A DNA stretch of 62,500 bases from Cristatella mucedo (lineage: Eukaryota > Bryozoa > Phylactolaemata > Cristatellidae): positions 3,102,501 through 3,165,000 of the forward strand of contig WPIO01000016.1 of the NCBI GenBank assembly GCA_009760855.2, read 5' to 3'. The notes beneath the pieces were generated by a model, which worked only from the letters and a program-made list of their open reading frames with translations, was not told the DNA's origin and made no database searches. This document shows, in pieces, positions 40,535-52,374 of the stretch. The translations under genes and the position numbers were made by a program. Position 1 is the first letter of the stretch. Every line of letters starts with the position of its first letter.

Positions 40535-40600
40535 CATCTGTAAAGTCCCTGGAAAGAGATTCACTTCTCTGAGGCCCTATGTATGATTAATATATGTTAT
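40535..40600 (+). mobile_element. Possible LINE family A terminal hairpin relic
   Basis: TGTAAAGTCCCTGGAAAGAG, ATTCACTTCTCTGAGG and CCCTATGTATG resemble the terminal hairpin with an eroded outer stem. The tail is not an ATT repeat. Confidence 0.4.
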
Positions 40601-41404
40601 GTATGATAAAATGTATGATTACTATTACCGTTTAAGGAATCCAGACATGCCAGATGTATATTTAATTCGACAGTCTATGGGGCATAGTTAGACAAAGTCA
40701 GGCGTTCCACGGCTCTTAGGAGCATACACCCACAGGCAGACTTTTGAAACTCGGAGAATCTTTTAACCGTTTTACTGCGAATCCGATTAAGAATTTCAAT
40801 CCATTCGCTCAAACGACACACGTCGGATCACCAGTCTTAGTATGAACGTAGCCGCACTAAGTGGGTTCACTTGCAAGTTCGTGAAGATCACGCGCACGAA
40901 GTAACCAAGCTGTCAACAAGCGGCAAAGCCAAAGGATTAACATCGCAGAAGAAGCCCTGTAGACATTACGGTACGCAGAATAAGGAGTTTTCTCAATCAG
41001 AATAAAATTCGAAGAGGATTCGTGGAGACTTGTTAAAAATTTCGTGACAGTCGAGCAGTCGTCCATTTCAGAGTAAAGAAGTGCAATGCTGAGCATAGTC
41101 GCAGCTCTGCACTGCGAGTCATTACAGAAACAAACGGTCTATCGGGCAGGGGACAACAGCAGTAGGACACCGGTCACATCTCGTGTAGTGCAGACGCCAT
41201 CAGCAGCAGCAGCAGACTCGAGGAGAAGTAAAATGGCCTGGCGCCCGCACCAGAGCAGCCGTCCATAACCTCAACAGTTGGCACCGTGGCAGTCGTGAAG
41301 CAAGTTAAGGCAGTCTCGTGCTTCACAGTTGCTCTAACCGGCACAGGAGTAGGGATCCTATCACTGGCACAGGAGGAGCGAACCACTCTAAGCAACACAG
41401 AAGG

Positions 41405-41548
41405 GATCGCTCTTACCGGCACAGGAGGAAGAGGAGGAGGAGGAGGAAGAGGAAGGAGGGAGAGGAAGAGGAGGAGGAGGAGGGAGAGGAGGAGGAGGGA
41501 GAGGAGGAGGAGGAGGGAGAGGAGGAAGAGGATGAGGATGAGGAGGAG

Positions 41549-41587
<39 letters not shown>
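41405..41587. repeat. (GGA)n followed by (CA)n and (TA)n
   Basis: About 145 bases of AGGAGG/GGGAGAGG variants, then ACACACAC from about 41550 to 41587 and a short TATATATA. Confidence 0.93.
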
Positions 41588-41598
<11 letters not shown>

Positions 41599-42397
41599 CG
41601 TAATAATACTCGCAGAGACTGTTGGTTATTCTTAAAATTCAGTGAAAGTATTCCGAATATGCTACAGACGTCGACATACCTCTGCCTTCAGGATATCCGT
41701 ACTCTCAAGAATACTTCGTCCAAATTATGCTACATATTGCACGGCTGCCGGAACTACTATACAAAACCCTTTGGCACAAGTGTGAACTATTGATTCACTC
41801 AAGGTTAGCACAATGCTCTTCGTCAATTTTCTTAATTCTAATAAAGTACTCAAATTACGTCAATTTGCTTAATTCTAATAAAGGTCTCAAAATTATTAGG
41901 ACCACAGCAGCAGATTGCTCCGAATCCTGAAATTTGACATATTATGCACCCATTTTGGAGTGCGCAAGCACTCAATATCTCTTGTCATTACGAGACTCGT
42001 CCGCGCGAGCAAAGGACTACGTTCTTAAAAAACTCCAGGTTTATTGTTCCCCAATGCTTAAACGTTTTAATGTTCCCCAGTGTTTCAATGTTCCCGAATT
42101 TTTTAATGTTCCCCAATGCTTAAACTTCCATGTTTAATGTTCCCCAAATATATAGTCGCAAGCTGTGAGGCTAGCATAGGACGACTCCTAGAGGTCGTCG
42201 GCAATTAGCAGCGGGTCGATCAGTCGCGGCCTAAAGCAGCGACTGGTCGTTCGGCTTCCAGAGAGCCACCGAACTTCCGACCAGCGCAAAGCCGCCGGGC
42301 GAAGCTCCCTCCTGGCCCGGCTCCCAGAACTCAGCTCGGCTCAACCGACCGCTTGTTACCTGACTTTGGCTTCCGTGCCGCCGAACAACCGCGCTCG

Positions 42398-42402
<5 letters not shown>

Positions 42403-42453
<51 letters not shown>
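42403..42453. repeat. (GCC)n trinucleotide repeat
   Basis: About 17 GCC units in the CpG island upstream of the candidate exon at 43515. It encodes poly-Ala only in frames without other support. Confidence 0.95.
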
Positions 42454-42456
<3 letters not shown>

Positions 42457-42802
42457 AGCCATAGCTCAGCGCTCTCACATCCGGCTGCGCTCCTTTTCAC
42501 CCGACCGCACTCTCGCGGCGCACTCGCGGCGCACTCGCGGACGGCACGCGAGCCTGCGCGAGCGAGCGGGAGGCTCGACCGCGCTGGCCGGCCGGCCGCT
42601 CCTAGCAACGGCGAGCGAGCGAGCGAGCGGCGCGGCTCTCGTTCGTTCGAGAGCATTTCCGGCATATCTGACCTTGGGAGCAGCCAGCAGCGCGGTGCCA
42701 GCTGGATCGCGTAGGGGCTCGCGATCTCGTGACCGGATCCTTGGCAGGTCGCGAAGCGCTGCCGCGACTATTTATCTGAGTGGTCGCGCAGCGAACAAGT
42801 CA

Positions 42803-42856
<54 letters not shown>
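42803..42856. repeat. (AGCC)n tetranucleotide repeat
   Basis: About 13 CAGC/AGCC units, running into GGCCGGCC. Confidence 0.95.
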
Positions 42857-43197
42857 GGCCGGCCGCTAGCCCGCCGTGCGCGGCGAATAGTCAGCGCCGC
42901 ACGAGGTACGTCCCAGAGCGGCTCGTGTCCCGTTCGTCCAACGCGCGGCGGCGCGCGTACGCTCATCGTTGCTTACACTGCGGCTCGCTTGTTTACGCTG
43001 TCGTCGCTCGTCGTTTACGCTGAGGCTTCCTTCCCGTTCTCTCCCCCTCTCCACACGGCCGCCGCCGCCGGAAGTCCATCTTCTGTTGGTTCGCACGCGC
43101 GCGTCAGCGTCGCCTTCGCCGCGCTCGCCTCTCCTTCCCCGCCCTTCGGGCGTTCCCTCCAAAGCCTTCACGTTCGGCCAACGGCTGGCCTGGCTTT

Positions 43198-43300
43198 TAA
43201 TAATAATAATGATCTTAATAATAATAATAATAATATGTATAATAATAATAATAATGTATTTGATGTAGCTCCCTCGGAGAACTCAATCTCTTTCTAGGCT
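43198..43300 (-). mobile_element. LINE family A terminal fragment, minus strand
   Basis: A long TAATAATAATAATG tail (43198-43256), then CCCTCGGAGAACTCAATC and TTTCTAGGC. It lies about 215 bases upstream of the candidate exon at 43515, inside the CpG island. Confidence 0.75.
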
Positions 43301-43514
43301 TCGACTCGCGCGCGCTTTCGCGCTCGCGTTTTGCGAGGCGCGCACTTCTCTTCGTTCCGCTCTGCGCAACTTTCTTCCTGCGCGAAAGCTTTACTCGCCG
43401 CATCCAGTCGTTCGCTCGGCGACGCCTCGCCGTCCGTGAGCCGCTGACCGGCGCCGACCGGCGTCTTCCAGCTGCACTCGGCCGTCCGCTAAGCGCTCCG
43501 CCGCCGCCGCCGCC

Positions 43515-43757
43515 ATGACGACGAGTCCCGCCGATGACCAGTGCGGCAGTGGGAGCGGCAGGGCGAGCCGCCGCAGCAGCAGCGATCCTTCGGCGATCGT
43601 GATCGCCGCGGCGACGTCGACGCTGGCGCTGGCCGGCGTCGCCTTCTGCGTCGTGTACATCGTTGGCTTCGCCGGCGTCATCGAGGCTCCGATGGAGGTT
43701 CCGGTCGGCCTCCGTGCGCCGCCAGGCGTCGGCGAGCCCACAGCGCAGGCAGCCCAG
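43515..43757 (+). CDS. Candidate first coding exon of a single-pass membrane protein
   Basis: An ATG in strong context (GCCGCCATGA) opens 81 codons ending in a consensus donor, CCCAG/GTGAGC, at phase 0. The frame has a short hydrophilic Ser/Arg-rich N-terminus (1-26), one hydrophobic helix at about 27-56 (AIVIAAATSTLALAGVAFCV and onward), then a Pro/Gly-rich segment. Such an N-terminus would suit a type II membrane protein, but I do not recognise the family. A pyrimidine-rich acceptor at 43875-43891 (CTCTCTCGCTCCAG) could start a second exon (43892-43928, ending TCGTCG/GTGAGC). I could not follow the gene further. It may also be chance in a CpG island. Confidence 0.4.
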
Positions 43758-45038
43758 GTGAGCGCAGCGCAGCCGCCGCCGGAGATGTCACGCCTCGTGG
43801 CCGGCACGCGGCGCACTCGCTCGCTCGTGCGGCCGCGGCCGCGGCCGCGGCCTGAGAGCGTCCGCCACCGTTCGCACCTCTCTCGCTCCAGGTGAAGCAA
43901 CGCCAGCGGTCCTCCTCAACACTCGTCGGTGAGCGACACTCGCGCGCTGCCTCCGCCATCGCTGCTTCGCTCGCAGCCTCCGCCATCGCTGCTGCTGCTG
44001 CTGCGCATGCGCGAGGCTTGAAAAAGCGTGCGAGGAGAGCTTCGCGGCAGCTTCTGCGGCTGCTTCTCGGAGGGAATCCTCTGCGAGGGCGGCGGCCGCC
44101 ACCTCACGGCAGCCGCCAAGAAGCACGCGTGCGCTACGCATTGCGGCGGCACAGCTTACGGCCGCCGAGCCCTCGCGGCGCTGCCATCGCGGCAGCGCTG
44201 CAAGGGCTCAAATGGCGCGCGCCCTCGCTTCGCCGAGAAGGTTCCGAAGAGCGCGAAACGGCGGCGCGCTTCTCAACCTCCGCTCTGGAAGGAGCACTGC
44301 AGTTTGTTTGCCTCGCGGCGACCTTGACCGGATTGCGGCGGCAGCTCGCGAACACTTTCACGCTCATTTTCTTTACCTCCCGAAGACTCGAGAGCGGCTG
44401 GTGACCAGGATGGCGGTCTCGCCACGAGGTCGTGGACAGCGAATCGCGATGTCGGCGGCGACGGTGACGATGCCGATAAACACGACTCGCACCTAAACAA
44501 CGGCGGCGGTGGACTAAACGACGAGGATGACGCAGCGAAATATGGAAATACGACGCAGCGAAAGACCGCTCAGCGATTCGCGCCCATTGTAGCGGTGACG
44601 GTGACTAATCCGCTTCGTCCGGCGGAATCTCGGACGGATCCTCCGTCGCCGGGCCTCGTCGCGACGACCGCAGCCATGACGATCAAAAGCCAGGACGAGC
44701 GCGGGGCGCGCCCCGCGGACGACGGAGACCGAGCGAATGACGACGACGGCGACCACCGGAAGAGTGGCCAACGAAATGACGTCGACGCCGTACAGACATA
44801 ACGCTTTCGCATGGCGAAAGGCCGCGAGGCTCGGGCCCGCGCGTGCGCCTCGAGGCTCCGGCCCGCGAGTGTGACGGCGGAGGCGACGCCGACGCCGTCG
44901 CCGACGCCCGACCTGCAGCCGACGCGACCACGCCGACCTCTCACAGGACGCACACCCGGATTGGACGGACGTCAACGCCGTCGACGGCTGCGAAGACGAT
45001 GCGACGACGACGCAGCGAGACCCGCTCCGACGGCCTGG

Positions 45039-45080
45039 CGGCAGCGGCGCCGGAAGCACTCGCTTCCGGCGCCGCTGCCG
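45039..45080. repeat. Perfect 19-bp hairpin with 4-nt loop
   Basis: CGGCAGCGGCGCCGGAAGC, loop ACTC, then its exact reverse complement. It lies in the GC-rich region after the candidate exon at 43515. Confidence 0.85.
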
Positions 45081-45429
45081 GCGACATGTCGACCTGGACC
45101 TTGCCGCCGCCAGGCAGCGCAGCATGTTCATCCGAAAGCCACAACTCTGACTTACGGCGGCAATATCGGGGCCGGCAACATCGGTTCCGACGCCGTCCGG
45201 GGCGAGGCCGCTGAAGGCTCGACAGCTACTGGACATCGTTGAGTTAGGCGCCGCCGGCTGCCGAGGAGGTGGCGCAGGATGACGGCTGACTCTGATTGAT
45301 CCTCGAGCTTCCGCCCCGCAGCTTCCGCCTAGCTTTCGTCTCCGTCTTCGCGGTGACGCCGCGGCCGTGGCTTTGCAGGTTCGAGGCCCGCACGGCGCGC
45401 CTGCTCCTGGCGCGTCGACTGTGCACACG

Positions 45430-45525
45430 ATCCACTGCGATACAGCCAGCCATCCGCTGCCATCCGACGATCCGCTGCGAAACAACGATCCTCTGCGATA
45501 CAACGATTCACTTCGATACACTGCG
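45430..45525. repeat. Degenerate tandem repeat of CGATCCGCTGCGATACAA
   Basis: About five imperfect copies of a 17-18-bp unit (GATCCACTGCGATACA, GATCCTCTGCGATACAA, GATTCACTTCGATACA). Confidence 0.8.
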
Positions 45526-46097
45526 TCTATGCATCTTGCTCGTCGCCTCCTCTTCCCAAGTGCTCCGCTCCTCACGCGCGGCGGCGGCCGGCGCACACTA
45601 ACGGCCCGCTCCTCAGCCGTGCGCGAGTTCAGAAATAAACAGCCGCCGCTCTCCATTATCTATGCAGTCGCTTGTCCGCGGACAGCTGCGGCTAGCTAGG
45701 TGCGCCCGCCAGGTATGGACGGCGATTGGCTCACAATTGGCAATCACTCCTCCATTCCTTCCGCTTCTTCTTTTGCTCCTACCACACCCGAGAATTCCTT
45801 CCACGTGCAAAGTGGCGCATTCATGAGTCACATTCCGTCTAGATTCTTGTAGATCATTGCTTGTAGGCTTTCCAGCTTTCGAGATAAGGCACTTTAAGAT
45901 GGTGCAAAGCTCGATAGCTAGGCTTGTCTGCAGTGACCATCGCAATCGCCTACTGGCACCACCTCTTCCTGCATTCACTAACCCCATCAGCCAGCGTATC
46001 GGCATCACGGTTTTGTCACTCTGATTTACAGAGCAAGATTATTACACTGACACAAAAGGCCAGCCCCGGCTTGGCTCCATCAGACCTAGCCGAGCTG

Positions 46098-46221
46098 GTT
46101 TGGTCTAGCGGTTAAGGTGCTCGCCCCGACCAAGGTCTGACTGAGGTCGTGGGCTCGAGCCCCGAGGCATATGTGAAGCACCTGAATCGAGATTAAGTTC
46201 TCTTGGGGCACTATATAAATG

Positions 46222-46312
<91 letters not shown>
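46098..46312 (+). mobile_element. SINE family A with long AT tail, inserted in a LINE
   Basis: Head TGGTCTAGCGGTTAAGG and B box GGGCTCGAGCCCC, hairpin tail GAGATTAAGTTCTCTTGG, AAATGAATT, then about 90 bases of AT. TAGCCGAGCTG before it (46087-46097) and TAGCTGAACTG after it look like a target duplication of the LINE sequence. Confidence 0.86.
46226..46312. repeat. (AT)n tail of SINE
   Basis: About 43 AT units starting directly after the SINE 3' end AAATGAATT. Very long for a SINE tail. Confidence 0.93.
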
Positions 46313-46313
<1 letters not shown>

Positions 46314-46477
46314 CTGAACTGCTGCACCAGTTTCAGCCTCCGCCTGCTCTCAAGTCCTGTATGGACAATACATTAGCTATTCTATTCCTCCGCCTAAAGA
46401 CCGTTGGCGACAGAACCTTTTGCTCTGCAGGTGAGATACTGTGGAACTCCCTTCCGCAGTTCTTATGCAACGGCATA

Positions 46478-46850
46478 ATAATAGTAATGATAATAATATA
46501 TTTGCTATAGCGGCCTCAGAGAACTCGGTCTCTTTCTAGGCACTTTGCTTTTGCTGCAAAGGAAGCATGATCGAATGGTTAGTGGCAGCATGCCCAATAA
46601 CAACAAGAATAACACGGTCAGGGGTGACATGCACAGGGTCAGCATGCAAGTATGGCTAGTGGCAGCATGTACAATGCCAGCAAGCATAAGCACATAAAGG
46701 AAGAATCACATGCATCAACTTAATGCTGTAATAAATAGGCACGTTTTTAGTTTCTTTTTAAATGTTTGACTTGGTGATCGATAGTATCAAAAGCTGCCGA
46801 AATATCGAGCAAAACAAGCAGAGAGCCTCTATCTAAGTCCGAAAACCCAG
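46478..46850 (-). mobile_element. LINE family A fragment with internal deletion, minus strand
   Basis: From the tail end: ATT-like repeats at 46478-46495, the family 3' UTR hairpin, AGCATGCAAGTATGG repeats, then a jump at about 46768 into the reverse transcriptase core (LVLLDISAAFDTIDHQV). The C-terminal region between is missing. Confidence 0.75.
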
Positions 46851-47203
46851 GCAAGTCGGCGATAGGCAATCGATCGAGCGAGCGCTCGATGCCGCCGCTG
46901 CTGCAATCTTGGCACGGCAATGGCCTCGCCATTCTGCCAGCGGCCGGAGGTTATTTAGACCTGAGAACGCCTGTGCACAAAAGCGAGAACGTCATGTGGG
47001 TACACTGGAAAGCATACTTTCGGTAATGTAAAATATTGGAGGTGAACTGCCGCGGAGCGGCGAGTGCGATCGGTCGGACGGCGGCTGGCGTAGGCCCAAC
47101 AACGCTCTTTGCGTTATTCGCACTCAAAGGGCTCCGGAGGGCGCCAGAGTCGACTTTCGCATTCTGTCAGACTCTCGTTTCTGCATCCGCTCGTCTCGTG
47201 GAC

Positions 47204-47293
<90 letters not shown>

Positions 47294-48589
47294 CAGAGAC
47301 AGAGACAGAGACAGAGACAGAGACAGAGACAGACAGACAGACAGACAGAGACACAGAGAGAGACACAGAGAGAGACACAGAAAGAGACAGGGAGAGACAG
47401 AGAGAGACAGAGACAGAGACAGAGACAGAGACAGAGACGTAGACAGAGACAGAAATACAAGAGGAGAGAGAGGAGAGACAGAGCGATAGCCTTCACTTTC
47501 ATCTTCTAACGAAAGCTGTGAACAACCGGATGCTGTCCCTCGTTTGGCTGCCTCACCATGCTCCCTGCCACGACAGCAATATGGGTGTTGTGGATAAGCT
47601 ATGACTTCCGTAATTCTAATCCGCTCAGACATCTTGATTTACACAGCATTTTTATTCGACTATGTTACTCTGGTGTCGGAAGCCTTTTAAATGTGCTAAC
47701 TCTATAAGTGCCTATGCCTCAATAGCCGCGGAAATTGCGGGGGACCGATTTTCAATTGACGCGGAGCAAAGGTCAAGCTATAAGCGAGGTGATGGTGTGG
47801 TTTTTGTTAACCAAACACTTGGGTGCGTGTAGAAAGATCGATAGCTTGTAAAATTCCTATAACTTTTACTTGTATTAAGCTAATTCGGTTTTTTAAACCA
47901 AACTGGCAAACCTCGATAGCAATCCTATTTAGAGAGATATGTGAGTGACAATGCAGTAATACTTATTTTGGCCTTTTAGGGTAACTGCAATGTGTGCCTG
48001 AAAATATGCCATTCGTAGAGCACTTTAAAGATAACTAAATCTCTATCAAGGTTCTTTAAAACTTTATGCAAGAGAATCAGTAACCAAGGTTTAATAATAC
48101 GCACTGTGTCATGTTTAGACAAGCAATCAAAATTAAACACGTAGCATACTGATACCAGCATGCTGACGGAAACAGGAAGACACTGTTTTGGTCTTCACGG
48201 AACGACGCTTCCGGGTAAGCACGCAAAGCGTGGGTAGGAAAAAGGACAAGATCCGATTTCGGCGAAGGGACGGCTGCACCGGAACAAATGCGCCCGGAAG
48301 GCTGACCGGAAGAGATGCATGTTTAGGCGAGATATGATCAGCTATCGCCGATAGCTGCTGTTCTCGCTAATTCATCGGGCGAAGATGAGCTGCGTCGCTG
48401 CGCGCGCACACTGCGCACATGGCCGCCAAATAGAGGAACAATTCCCAACTAAAAGGCAAGGTCTTTTCAAAGAATTTGAGATTGATTTTGGGCACAGCTG
48501 AGCGACTTGAATCACTGGAGCTTGTGATACAATGCAAAGCGTAATCAGGAAGTAGTTCGAACCGGTAGGAGGCCGGAGGAAGAGAATGC
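46851..48589. other. Intergenic sequence
   Basis: Contains the AG/ACAG microsatellite. The rest is AT-leaning without long frames; CCGGAAG motifs near 48293 and 48307. Confidence 0.45.
47206..47475. repeat. (AG)n/(ACAG) compound microsatellite
   Basis: About 34 AG units, then ACAGAG repeats, ACAG repeats and mixed GACACAGAG units. Open frames across it are artefacts. Confidence 0.95.
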
Positions 48590-48780
48590 ACTGCTGACCT
48601 AATGGTGAGCGACGTAGCCTTGAAGTCGATATGCTGCTTGATGGAGAGCAAGTGCAGGTCAAAGGTGAGAATTGATAGAGTGTTGTAGTCACAGCTTTCA
48701 CATCAGACAATCTTACAGAGTTTTACCCTTTAAGTGCAAGCGTCGGGTTACACTGGCAGGATTCTGCCAGAAAAGACTTG
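48590..48780 (-). mobile_element. LINE family A C-terminal fragment, minus strand
   Basis: The minus strand gives LLSIKQHIDFKATSLTIRSA, equivalent to PVKQRIDFKVLSLTFRSLHS in better copies. Neighbouring sequence to 48370 may be its diverged continuation. Confidence 0.55.
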
Positions 48781-51203
48781 CAAAGGTCAAAACAGGGTGT
48801 TTCAAAATTTATAAACCAGCTTTTGCAGCTCGGTACAATCCATGTCCTCTAGTTATCATATCCTAAAGTTATATTTTCTGTATGCACTAATACATATAAT
48901 CCTCAAAGTATTCTTAATATTTTTTTATTCTCTAACATTTATAAAATAAAATAATATATATATAATATGTATCTATAATAAATGAAATACCACCGTATTA
49001 TTTATCTCATTAATAATTATTATAGTTTTATTATATTATATATGTAGATATAGCATACCCTATTATTTCTATTCTAATATTATTTCTATTCTTCAGGAAT
49101 CCCTGGATATCTAATGCTGGTCTGAGCCATAAAAGAAAACAGAATGAACTCTAAGCAAGAACGGTTTATACTGTAGGTACCTCGCTTGCTGCCGATCTTC
49201 CGACGACTGCTAAAGTGTTTGCCTTAAATCTAAAATATGTGTTTGATTTGTATTTATACTTGTATAAATTAGCTAAATATTCTAAGGCTGCAAAGCTGCC
49301 ATTAGCGTGCGCGAGGACACGATACGGTCAAGAGTGTGTCAGCGTGCGCGAGGACACGATATGGTCAAGAGTATGTACGAAAACTGGCTCTACGTCTACT
49401 CAACTGCCGTCTAATCAGCGGCCTGTGACCATTTCGCAGCCAAAGCCACACGTCAAACTTCTACCGCGAGAATGCTTCCGGGTAATGGCAGCCGGGAATC
49501 TCGGCTCCTGCTCGGCTAGGCCAGCCATCTTGGATGACCCACTGTGACCCCGTGCACTACCATCTGTCACCCTTTTGCAAGTCGGTGCTCACATTCGGAA
49601 ACAATTTCTCCTATACGTCGGAACTGTTAGCGTTCCATTCATTACCTTCGCGGCTACTGAGAACAGCACGACGCAGTCCTTCGACGCCTTCAGCCTTTCG
49701 CGACCGGCCATTGGCTCGCTGGGATGCTTGTTGCGGCAGCCGCCGCGGCGGATGGCGTATCGTAGGACTAGCGCGAGACGCCGCAAGCGGAACGCTTGGC
49801 TGCGAGGGCCGAGCCTCCGGTCAACTTTTGAGGTCGCCACCGACGGAAGCGAGTTTGCCGGGACGCGCTGCCCTTTTCCGCGACTCGCAGCCGCGCCGCG
49901 CACGAGCGAGTACTTTCGGCGTCGTGACGCGACTCGGCACGCGAGCGCGCCTTTCTCGAGGCGGACGCCGGCTCTGCAGAGCGCTCGGTGCGTCGCCTCC
50001 TGCGAAATCTGCAGCAGACGCGCGAGGCGGATCAGGACGAGGCGTGAGGAGCATTCACTGTCTCGGCTGCGACGCCAATCGCGCCCCTCCGCGCGGCGAC
50101 CGCGGCAGCGGCCGGCTGCGGTCGCCGGACGACAAGAGCTGTCCGCCGGCCATTGTGACGCAACAGTCGACCGGCCAAAGTTGGCGCAGCGGCATTCCAC
50201 GACGTTCTGCCGGGCTTTTGCAAAGCTGCTCCTTCGAGAATGAGCGAGGTAAATAATTGCAGTCGCGCTGTCTCGCCAGAGCAGTTTGAGCGGCGGCGGC
50301 GCGCATGATTGGCGCGCGAACGCGACCCGCGAGCCGCGTCCCGCTGGGCAGGAGTCCGATCGGCGGTCGAGCAGGTACGCACGCACGCACGCACTAACCA
50401 GCTGTAGCCCGAACAGGGTCGTTTTCCAGCCGCCTCTCTGTTGGCCTCAGGCCCGCGCTTCTGTCGAGCGACGAATGGAAGTGTCAGCGACGTCAGCTGC
50501 CGCGCTGCATTACTGTCATTAATAGAAGTCGAAGCTCCGTCGGCCGCTGTCCTGCGAGCAGCACTCACCCGCGCAGGTCGCGAGCGGTCAACGCTGCAGC
50601 CGCCTCCGATCCGTAAAGTGTCGGGTTCGAATCTCGCTGGCGGCTGCATTTGCTATCGTTCGACTGATGCCTATCCAATATGCCTGATATCCAAGGATCG
50701 CACTGCCTGATATCCCATGACGTGCGTACTCGATATCGGCATCCTTTGCAGCACCCTTGCTTGGAGAACTTAGAAAGAGATATTTCTCTAAGATCGCTGT
50801 ACAGATGTCTTATTGTTATTACTACTAGGCCAATTGCCCAAGCCTAGGTCTGGCTGAAGGGACGTGGCTGGACAGTCTTGACCAAACTTATGGCTGCTAG
50901 AAATTGTGGTCGAAAAGTATCACGCATTTAGCGCGGCCGCTCCCCTTTAAGGGATCCCGCAGCCCCTTTGGTTGGCCTCCCAAGATCCTTAAAGAGAAAC
51001 CTAACAGACGTACAGCGTGACTCCAGATGCTGATCCGGCGGCGCGCCTTAATTTTTCAGATTTTTCTCATTTTCTGCAGTAGATATGTATCGTTTTTTCT
51101 TTAATGGGGCTAAAAAAAATGGTTGTCAGACCGGCGGCTTCTCAAGATGGCTCAGTGTAATATTTGCTTGCAAGTGCTATCACCAATCACTTGCTAATGC
51201 CTT
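48781..51203. other. AT-rich then CpG-rich sequence without a recognised gene
   Basis: 48850-49120 is very AT-rich. 49600-50700 is a CpG island with long frames on both strands, none with a recognisable domain. ATGAGCGAG followed by GTAAAT at 50239 could be a tiny first exon, but nothing confirms it. Confidence 0.4.
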
Positions 51204-51335
51204 CGTTGGTCCAGCGGTTAAGGTGCTCGCCCCGACTAAGGTCTGGCTGAGGTCGTGGGCTCGAGCCCTGAGGCACATGTGAAGCGCCTGAATAGAGATT
51301 TAGTTCTCTTGGGGAGCTATACAAATGAATTATAT
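51204..51335 (+). mobile_element. SINE family A, plus strand
   Basis: TGGTCCAGCGGTTAAGGTGC head, GTCGTGGGCTCGAGCCCTGA B box region, GCGCCTGAATAGAGATTTAG and TTCTCTTGGGGAGCTATA, ending AAATGAATTATATTTATA. Confidence 0.83.
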
Positions 51336-51409
51336 TTATATTATTTTATTCTATACAGTCTCTGAAAATTGCCTTGAGAGGGGCGGATGTTTCTGAGGGT
51401 GCTGTAAAA

Positions 51410-52370
51410 GTAATAATAATAATACATTTGACAAAGCGCCCTCAGAGAACTCAATCTCTTTCTCGGCGCTTTCATTTGCTGCAAATGAAGCATAATCGAA
51501 TGGCTAGTGGCATGCTCAATATACAGCCAGAAGAACATGGTTAGGGGTGACATGCACAGGGTCAGCATGCAAGTATGGCTAGTGCGAGCATGTACAGTGT
51601 CAGCATGCATAAGACATACACGACAAATCACATGGACCCACTAAATGCTGTGATAAATAGGTGCGCTTTTAGTTTCTTTTTAAATTTGGTCATGACATGA
51701 CAAGTCACGACATGTCGTGACGCAAGTCGGGAGTGAGTTCCAGGCTTGGGAGCATACGAACGAAGGGTACGGTCTCCAAAGGATTTGAGGTTTGTACGAA
51801 GTGTAGGTAAACAGTTAGATTCCGAAAAGCGGGTTAGACGATGCTTAGCCTGGTGGTAGAGAAGATCTTACATGTAGGCTGGAGCCGAAGAATGAAGGGA
51901 CCTAAAAGTTAATGACCAAACCTTGAAGTCGATGCGTTGCTTGACTGGTGGCCAGTGCAGGTTGGCGAGAAGTGGTGTGGTGTGGCAGCTGCGAAGCTCA
52001 CGACAGACAAGCCTAGCTGCAGAGTGTTGCACGAGCTGTAAGAGCCTGATTGCACAGGCCGGTAGACCAGCAAGTAGTGACTTACAGAAGTCAAGACGGG
52101 ATGTCATACATGCCTTGACCAATTTAGATGTGGCATCCCTGTCTAAACAAATCCAAATTTTACGAAAATAGGCAGGCTTGACTGTGGAGCTGATGTGGTC
52201 GTCTAATGAGAGGTTACTTTGGAACATGACTTCTAGGTTTCGTGCAGATTCAACAGGAGATATTATGGCAGAGCTGATTCTGAGCGTTACCCTCTCCAAT
52301 TTCTAAATCACACTTGGTTTGTCCATAGCTAGTAAGTTGATTTTAGCATCATTCAAGAAAAAAAATTTGA
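51410..52370 (-). mobile_element. LINE family A 3' fragment, minus strand
   Basis: The minus strand encodes LEVMFQSNLSLDDHISSTVK, LVKACMTSRLDFCKSLLAGL, LLQLVQHSAARLVCRELRSC and PVKQRIDFKVWSLTFRSLHS. The 3' UTR with hairpin lies at 51430-51475 and the ATT tail at about 51412-51425. Confidence 0.88.
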
Positions 52371-52374
52371 TACA

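Larger units (their letters stand above)
39754..42402. other. Intergenic sequence
   Basis: GC-rich near the minisatellite, then mid-AT. Contains the GGA/CA repeat, a possible LINE hairpin and, at 42050-42145, four AATGTTCCCCA repeats. No gene recognised. Confidence 0.45.
43929..45779. other. GC-rich region downstream of the candidate membrane-protein exon
   Basis: May hold further exons of that gene. Dense GAC/GCC-type degenerate repeats produce long frames on both strands (up to 380 codons on the minus strand). None shows a domain I recognise. Confidence 0.4.
45780..46480 (+). mobile_element. LINE family B fragment interrupted by a SINE
   Basis: The LINE reads FRLDSCRSLLVGFPAFEIRH and MVQSSIARLVCSDHRN up to 46096, then resumes at about 46312 with AELLHQFQPPPALKSC and LWNSLPQFL. 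The interruption is a family A SINE with an AT tail. Codons are in several frames, so the LINE is dead. Confidence 0.82.

Noticed and set aside
42353-43297. 314-codon plus-strand frame with poly-Ala and poly-Asn
   Set aside because: It runs through GCC, AGCC and a LINE ATT tail, so the amino-acid runs are repeat translations.
44514-45656. 380-codon minus-strand frame
   Set aside because: Arg/Ser/Ala-rich and GC-driven, without a domain, and overlapping open frames on the other strand. No supporting splice or start signals.
46098-46200. tRNA gene candidates at SINE heads (also 2181, 4180, 8160, 9340, 31040, 51204)
   Set aside because: They have A and B boxes but no complete cloverleaf with a paired acceptor stem, and each continues into a shared SINE body.
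49534-50386. Long frames on both strands in the 49.6-50.4 kb CpG island
   Set aside because: Composition of GC-rich non-coding DNA; no recognisable motif.
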